Assembly: GCA_963930775.1 (NCBI GenBank)
Contig: OZ005704.1
Span: 3,596,001 to 3,660,000, forward strand
DNA from: Cliona cf. orientalis
Taxonomy: Eukaryota; Porifera; Demospongiae; Clionaida; Clionaidae
Reading direction: 5' to 3'
DNA length: 64,000 bases
Below are positions 48,201-57,200 of the stretch, one piece after another; within the stretch, counting starts at the first letter, position 1, and every line of letters begins with the position of its first letter. The translations under genes were made by a program, and so were the position numbers. The notes under the pieces are model-generated. The model did not search any database, was not told where the DNA came from, and saw only the letters and a program-made list of their open reading frames with translations.

Positions 48201-51200
48201 AAAAACAATTGCCCGGAAAACACCACAAAGTACTGGTGGAATGCATGGAGAGCCATAAAATGCAAGAAAACACATAGTAAAAGCAAGAAAACTCAGAGTA
48301 GAGCCATATAATGCAAGCAGGAGCAATATAAACAATGTTCGGTAAAGGGTCGTCAACGTACCCCGCGCACCCGTAATTTTTTTTATGGGCAAACATTGCA
48401 AGTGCATGGCTTCCTATACAAACATATGGGAACCTTTAAAGAGTTATGTCATAACTTCAATCCTAAGGCGTGAATCAAAATTCTGTCCAATCAAACCTAT
48501 TATTTCGACCCATTCTGCGTGCCCATGTAAAAATTACGTCCCCAAGTACTCCCAAATCCCCCCCGAATTACATTATGAAACTTTTTCTTTGTTTTTTTCA
48601 AGGAGACCAGAACACTAAGCAGAAAAAAATTGTCCAGGCAGCCTATACACCAATTTTGACCAAAGTGGGTAATGGTCGTCACGTTGATGTGCGCGTGGGC
48701 GGAAAACATTGCAAATGCATGGCTTCCTATACAAACATATGGGAAAACTTCAAAGGGCCGTAACTTTAATTATAAGGCGGGAATAAAAAATCTGTCCAGT
48801 CAAATCTCTAGTTTCGACCCATTCTCAGTGTTAGTGTATAATTTTTTCTACTTAGTGCATAATTATTATATGTTTGTACTGTGAATGGTGCATGCATGCA
48901 TGGAATATGCCAGAAAATGCATGGAATATACCTGTATTATGCTTGAAACATGCAAGTTTCATGCATGAAATGTGCATATTCAATGTGCATGCATAGAATA
49001 AACATATTATTATTATACGACATGATTGTATGAAACATACATATACATATTCCAATGCAGGAAATATATATATGTATGTAGGTACTAATCCATGCATGTA
49101 ATGTGCACGTAAAAATGTATGTCCTAAATCCTTGCACTTAGGTTACGGGATAGTGTTCTGCCCACACACGGTCAAAGTTCATATGAATAATATATGAGAC
49201 AGTTATATTCCAGTCTTTGCCCACGTTCTTTGCACAGTCAAGGCACAGGTAAGTAGCTCTCCTGATGCCTGCCCCATGGAACACAAAAACGAAAAGCAAA
49301 CCTGCCACTGTCTGTCTGCAAGCGCGGGTAAGTATTGCAATTTTCTGTGTCAGTTTTTGCCAAGGTAAACAGCCTGTACATAATGATATACAAATGAAAC
49401 GATAGCTTACGAGTCACTAAAGGGTCAAGTATAGCGTTTTAACTCTGTTGAGTTACACAAACTGCTCAGCTGCCAAGTGACTCGCTTAATGGCGGCCCTC
49501 CAGGACAAAATCTTGCCTGACGATTCACCATGTTAGAGTTCTCAAAAAAAGCACTATACTTGGCACTGCTCCGATCGATGGACTATCGTGAATGACAGCA
49601 AAGTCAGTTTGTTTGAGTCTCTGGTCTTCAAAAATTGATGCAGAAATTTGGACTTTTTTACATCTGGAAATGGTCGACATTCGTTCGCGTTTCCAACTAT
49701 ACTGCATTAAAACATACGTACGTGAATTGTATCCGTGCGTAATCATTTATAAATTGCACATCGAATACTATCCCGTAACCTTAAATATTGAATTTCATGC
49801 ATGAAATTTTCTGGCTTTAGCCACATGAAAAATGCTGAGATATGCATATACATGAACATGCATGTTTCAGGTGTTACAATTCAAGTAGGGCACTCATCTT
49901 TCCACTTTCATGCCTTTGCCTGCAGTTATGCCAAATTATCATAAAGATCATATACAGTGCGAGCGTATCCACGTGACGACTATTAGCATTAACCGTGGTT
50001 CAAAATTTAATTAATTCTCTCCTCACTGAAATGATCATACATGTATATAATATTATATGTCTAAAAACCATTTCCTGTCTCTCATGTATTCGGAGCCTCG
50101 CTCTGGCTCGCCCTGAACTACACTATAATCACTGAAGCATGAGTACACCATGGACCCAAGAAAGCTCTTGTAAAGTTTAAGACCCTCACATTAGAGGATC
50201 AGTCATATTACAATAGGTTGAAATATATTATCATAGAGTTGGTAGACTCTGTAAGTAGGGATGGCCCGGATATGCCATATATCAATATAATACAAAACCA
50301 AAACGTTAATAATAGGGATAATCACATCCACTATACATTCTTACGCTTGCTTTTTGAGTAGGTGCAGGAATTAAGCTAACAACCCTGTCAGTAATGCGAT
50401 GATCAAAACTGATTATTCCCCACCCCCTATATGAGGATAGTGAATTTCTCCCACATGCATACTATAATATTTGAATTAGTCTAAGGATAGCACCAATGGG
50501 TCACCATCGACAGCTGCATGATAATCGAGAAAGCAAGTGTAGGGATGTACAGTGGATGTGATTATCCCTACAAATCTTGTTTGTGTACTTTTGACCCTAG
50601 CTGCCATCCCTACTTCATCTTTCAATTACACTGTTTTTTTATGCTTGTGGTATAATCAGTCCTAGAGTGTTGTAATTGTATATACATGTACAAGCATTCT
50701 ACATAGGTAATTTATAATTACCTGTGTGCATTTCCAATAGACATCAGTTTACTGACTGTTCCATAGTCTGAAACTTCATGGTGGCTTAAATCTGTAATGA
50801 TGATAATATCAGTGCACACATTACTGTCACAATATTAATAATATAATACTTACACGTAGCTACGTAAGTTGACATAAGATTATCATAATAATAATACTCT
50901 TTGATTATACTATATACAACAAAAAATATTTTTCAGACGGTCATTTTTCTTATATAGTTCGTGTCATTACATGAGGGCATGGATACGCGTCTTGGATGCG
51001 CCCGGTTGCTATGAACGAGCCGCACTACAAGGCTCAGGATTGGTCAGAACTGTAGGGCCGTGTGCACAAAGAGGAGTGGCCTTAATGCCTCGGGCCATAG
51101 CTAGCTACAGCTAGAGACGCATTGTCGATCGGTGCGAAAGCGCCGCGCGTTTCGAAAGGCCTGCTAACAGCTAGCCACCGAGCGCTCGAGCCTCGAGCGA

Positions 51201-54200
51201 AGCGAGAGGCGAGGTCTGTTCATACCTGTCAGTAGTCCGGTAGCAACGTTCACGTTGCCATTGCACACTTACTTGGAGCTGCTTGCTTTGCCAAGTGGTG
51301 TGGCCTCTGCAACCGCTTCCATCTGCGCATGCGCACGGTGCTAATGGACAATCTTGCCCAGGCAGGATACTGTTTGTGCATGAACTATGTCTCTATGTTT
51401 TGTGAGCATGTACTGTTAATAGGTGATCATGCATGCTAGCCACATTATCCCATGATTGTGACATAAACATCCTTGTTAATTGGGAATAATAATAAATTCA
51501 TAAGTATGCAATCTCAGTTGACAGATGCACAGATGATGCCATAGCACCAAAATTAAAGGAGGCAAGCTACAATATAAAGTGATACAAAATGATATACACT
51601 GTTGGAGAAGAATTAAATTACATTAACATAGTATTGTATATTATGATATAATATTACTGTGGATCTAGCCTCGTCCCCATGCTGCATAGCCTAAAATTTT
51701 GAGATTGAAAATTTTTGTGGTTTTCATGGATCAGATATAGACCACAAAACTTTTTATCCCACAAAATATTTAGTACTGTGTTTATGCTAATAAAACACAT
51801 GATCTAATTAGTGCAAGAAAATTCACGTTCTAGAATTTTTCATAGTGTATCTTAATGGAGCGTGTGAAGAGAAATCTCGTGAAACTTGAAATTGCAATTG
51901 CTTGCATTCTATTCGAACAAACACAGTACATACTATAATAGCAATGATTTATGGGCGTGGCCAATTGTTACCATCTGTGCACACACAAAAAAATGACGTC
52001 TAGCGCTCTGCAGTGGAGTCTTGTTGGTTTTATTAATAACTAGCTTTTATGTCACTTCTGAAGTGCTTCAAGTGTGGCTGCTTCCAGGCCCTGCTGGCCC
52101 ACTATCCAGAGTAATGCTGTTGACAGCAATATCATCTGCAAATAAGCTAGTCCGAACTACCCTAGCCTGGACGGCATAGGGATCGCTTGCATTCTTCTTT
52201 ACAAGGTTAAGGTCTGCCCCATATGTACGTCTTGTTGACGTCATAGCTTCGAACCATTATCAAAAACTCAATACCACAGGCCTGTAGGAAGCAATTTACA
52301 TGTGGTCCGGCCAGCTTTAAGTCAGAACGTGGAGCAAATGTGTGCGTAAGCACGCAAAACTAGGGGGGTCTGGGGGCATGCTCCCCCAGGAAAATTTTGT
52401 AATAATTTATAACCTCAGAGATTGCTTCTGATGGCTTTTGAGACCACTTTCAATGGCCAATATTTAGACTTCATTGTATAGCCCAAATGCCATGGTTGTC
52501 TGTATAAGATTCAGTGAAACAGAGAACTTTTGATAGCAGAAGGCAGCCTCATGATTGAAATAATCCCTCCACTTATAACTTATAAGCTTTAAAGACTGTT
52601 GAACTAGAACCAAAATATATAAATACCTTAGGAAGCTCATTTGAAGATGAGTTGGTGTGGACACTCACCTGGTTGCACTGTTTATCAAGCATGCGCGATT
52701 TATTATCTGAAGATCTTTATACCATGCGATGGCATTGAACGTAGACTGTGTATGCACTAGACTGACAACGTGCACCTTTCGCCATTATTACTACACATGT
52801 ACAGCTACTAGGGATATGGTGTAGTGTTTCATGAAGCCTGTGCAATACCTTTGTACAAGTAATGAACGTTAACTCTGAATTCAATGTTATGTGAGCTCCT
52901 AATTTTATGATACGCGTATGTCTATATGTATTGCTAGCACAAGCATTCACGTGTGTTGATGTCTTGTCCACAAGGTTCTCAAGTTCTGGAGTTCTTAATT
53001 GGTATGAGTAGCTTTACTATATAGCCTACTTACTTTTGTCAATAGTTCCAGTGTGAGATACACAATAAGAACTATTGTCAACCTTTTGATTTGTGACCAA
53101 CTGTGAGAAAAGGGACCATTAATTTTAGGACTTCATGTTTATCATATGTAGCTTATACTAGTATGCATAGAGTATAATGTATATTCTGTAGGTATATCTG
53201 CTCTTTGTTGGTGTCAATACGTTGATACAAGATACTCACTCCTACACTTGTAGAAAGCAAGTTGGACATTGCCATGATAAAAATTGATCTTGATTCATAC
53301 TAATATGAATGGTCCCTTTTGTCTGCAGTAACTAGATAGTACATGTTTTACTATCAATTAAGAATCATCCATCACTGCTGTAGCCTTTTAGATCACATCC
53401 CTTTGAAGCCACAAAATTGAGGGGGTGGTAAGCTAGCTATAGATCCTCTCGATAAGAGTTGTGTCTCCTAATGTGTCCATTATTTAGAGGTTCTACTGTA
53501 CATAAAAACGTACTTTCAACATATGGACCATCCTTGGGATGCTCTCTGATCTTCAAATTATGAACAGCATTTTTCCCACTATTCAAATCAAGCAGATCTC
53601 GAACCTTTTCATTATATATCTCCATAAAGCTATGATAGCATAATAATACTATTATGCATTAATTGTTAATATATTATGTTACGTACATGTATAACACTTA
53701 CCTTGCTTTAACTTCGTATGAAACCTGCTTCCTTGAGCCAGCTGCAATCTTGGCAAATAGGTTCTGAAATATAATTGTTGCAGGCTCGTGAGATGTATAC
53801 ATAGGCATTTCATGTATTCCGACTAGATCTTCTTAAAAGCTCAGTGACACAAGGGTATTGCATTGCATCGTGTTGAGCTTGCGAAAGTTGCCAACTTTAC
53901 GAGTTTTTCAAGATCAGATGCAAGAATGCAACACAAAGGAATTCATAGATAGGATCTGAGTCTATTTTTGTGTCGTGACGGGCATCAATGTGAAGGTAAC
54001 GCAATTGGATTCCCCTCAAAAATTTCCCATTATACGGTAATGACTTTGCTGAAAGATAGTACTTCCTAAAATTTCGCTGCACTTTGAATTCCTGCTACTC
54101 TCAAAATTTCACTATATATGGCAAAGGGTCGATAACATTATACGTTAAGTCCATGTGAAAAATAATGTGCACATGCACAACCGGATTCTTTATTGAAGTA

Positions 54201-57200
54201 TGTAGTATCCCACTACATTTACATATCAGGAGCATATGAAGGGAAGGAGCGTACATGTACATGCATCTACAATAATTATTACATCCTGAGTCCCTATCAA
54301 CAAAAAAAATTCGGCCAACCGATCTCAGAGACAAGATCACCTACTAGTAAGTCACTGTCACTTAGGTATGAGAAGATAGGTAGTAAGATAACCTTGTAGT
54401 AGCTTAGTGGCAGCCAGTGTGCAGCCATAAATATGTGTGTGTATCATTCACGCTCTGAGGTGACTCACAATTATTGAAACTCTATAGTACTAAAGCTAGT
54501 CTGCTACCAACTACATACCTGGGGTTACACAAATGGGCCATTACAGTTAATGAGGATACATCCCTGTTGACTAACACTTTGTAGTCCTAGGCCTCCTCCC
54601 CTCCAAAACAACGTTAGGACAAAACAATCTAAGCCCAATAAGAAATTTTCGGGAAAATTGTCAGATGTCGTACTGCTAACATGAGCTCTGTTGTAGTAGT
54701 CCTGCTACTCATCAACCATCTTAACAGTTTAGTGGTTAACTGACCCTGGGCTTCTTCTGTACTTTACCACATGTATTCTTGGGTTTGGGTTTGCATCAAC
54801 ATTCACATGCAGTTTTTGCACTTCACTATAATATTATTAGTAGTGATGCTCACCTGGCAAATTCGTGGAACTAATCCAGGGTCTGCCTGTAGTGTAAAAG
54901 AATCATGATTTAGTAATACATACCACTGCAGATCTGGAAATTTTGGTATTATCACACCTATACACATGCATTTAAGAAAAGTTGAAATATTAGGAATTAA
55001 TATACATCAATTAACATTATAGCGTGGATGTGGCTACTAACCGAGAGTGGCTCTTGTTAATTTTGGAGTGATAGCTGAAATCTGACTGGCTTTTGCAAAA
55101 GTAGGAATGCTGAGCTTGTAAGAACTGAGAAAGTGCTCAAATGTCACCAGACCCTTTTACCTTCTCGAGAGTGGGGTCCGGGGATGAGACTACCATGGCT
55201 TGCGACTGTGGCCACACCCACTTAATTGTGTTTGCGCATGCATGTGGTATACTACCGTATTTATGCTAATAAAACGCATCATCTAATTAGCGTTCTAGGA
55301 TTTTTCATAGTATATCTTAATGGAGTGTGTGACGACCTTTACCAGAAAATCGCGCGAAATTTAAAATCGTAATTATTTTTTTAGCTAAACATGGTATTTC
55401 TTTTGCAGAGCTCCATGTGCAGCTACCATTTGAGGGTGGCTACTAATTAGGGTGTGGCTTCTATTAATACAGCATAATTATTATCACACAACCTCAGTTC
55501 CCATCATTGTGTAAGTCTTTCCTGATCCAGTTTGGCCATACGCGAACACACAAGCATTATAGCCCTGAAATGCTGACTCTAATACTGCAGTTCCGAGATC
55601 TTTGAATACCTGCAGTATGCAACCTTAAATTGAGCAGTGCTGTGATGCCATGGAATGCCACTGTTTGCAGTACCTGCTCTTGAGAGACAAAATGATCATT
55701 GCTGGTATCTACAGACCAATAGGAATGATCATATTCAAACTCTTTTGAGTCATCTCTGGTCTCACCAACTGCTAATCCACTCACAGTCTTAAGGAATACA
55801 TGAATAGTCATGAGTGATCTCACAGATGTCCAATGATTATACTAATAAATTATGAATAATTAAGACTATACTATGTACCTTAAACAGTCTTGTACACCTG
55901 CCATTCATGCCAATACAGACCTGTGACTGGAGGTCAATCTCTCTGCAGGAAGCAATTAAATTTATGCTAGCATTTTTACTAAGAGAATCCTGGCCTCTAC
56001 ATCATGCACACTGGATTTGAAGGTATAGTACCCAGCCTTGCACATCACAAAACACCCACAAGCTAGACCACTGTCTGCAGCATTTATGTGTCTACTATGT
56101 ACCACATCATAGCTAAACTAAACTAGGGACTGTCCTGAAATTTCCTCACTCAGCCCACAAGCCAAGGTAGCTTAATTTCTCAGATCTGGGAAGTAGACTA
56201 GTTTTGTTTCCTGTTCCATGGTGCTAGCAGTAGTCATGACATATCCAGAGATTGTCAACTGTTGTTTGAGTTGTAGTGCAAGGGGGCCACGACAGTGACA
56301 GTGGAGTGTGGGTACCGGTGGCACATAAATTTTTTTTAATTTGGTAGATCAACTCATGCTAGCAGGTTAATAATATTGTAAAACTGAAGTGGTTTTCTTG
56401 TGGTGCTCTAGCCGAGAGTGAAAATTGGGAAGCCATATCGAGCTAGTACAATCGGGTTCCCTCGCATTGCTTGAAATCACTAAATTAATCATACCACACA
56501 AAGGTACACAATATATGCTAAAGAACGACACCAAGATGACATTCGTAGGGACACGCACATTACACTATGCTACTTCCCAACACCAAGCCAATTATGCTCA
56601 TCGTTTTGTACTGCCACGTGATATTTGGACCCCCGAAATATTCGGGCCCCCCATGCAGACCCTGAAAATTAACCCTGCCATACAGACCCTGGAAACTAAC
56701 CCTGCTAACCATTTATACCCAAAACCCAGCCCCTGACCCTTCTGAATCTCTGCTATAGTTGATAACATGCACGGGGGTCCATATATTTCAGAAATATAAG
56801 GGCCAGGGGGTCCAAATATTTCGAAATATATGGACCGGGGGAACAAAAAGGGGGTCCAAATTTATCGTGACAGTACTCACTATGCTCTTAATTATCCAGG
56901 GGGACTGCTCGTGGCAGCACAGATGCCGCTATATTATCCATGCACCAATATTGAGAGGGGGGACCGTCAGTGTCCAGGGGGGACTGCATGTAGCAGGCCA
57001 CAGATGGTCCGGTGGGATAGGTTATTCCAGCACCGATTATCCGGGGGGACCATCTATTCCCGACATGGCTGGTCCAGGGGGACCGTCAGTAGCATGACAG
57101 GTCGATTACCTTATAATTAAATTTTATGCTGGCATAACAAAATCTGCCCAAGGTTATGCCAGCATATTATGCTTGTCTCTAATCATTCCTGCACTGATGT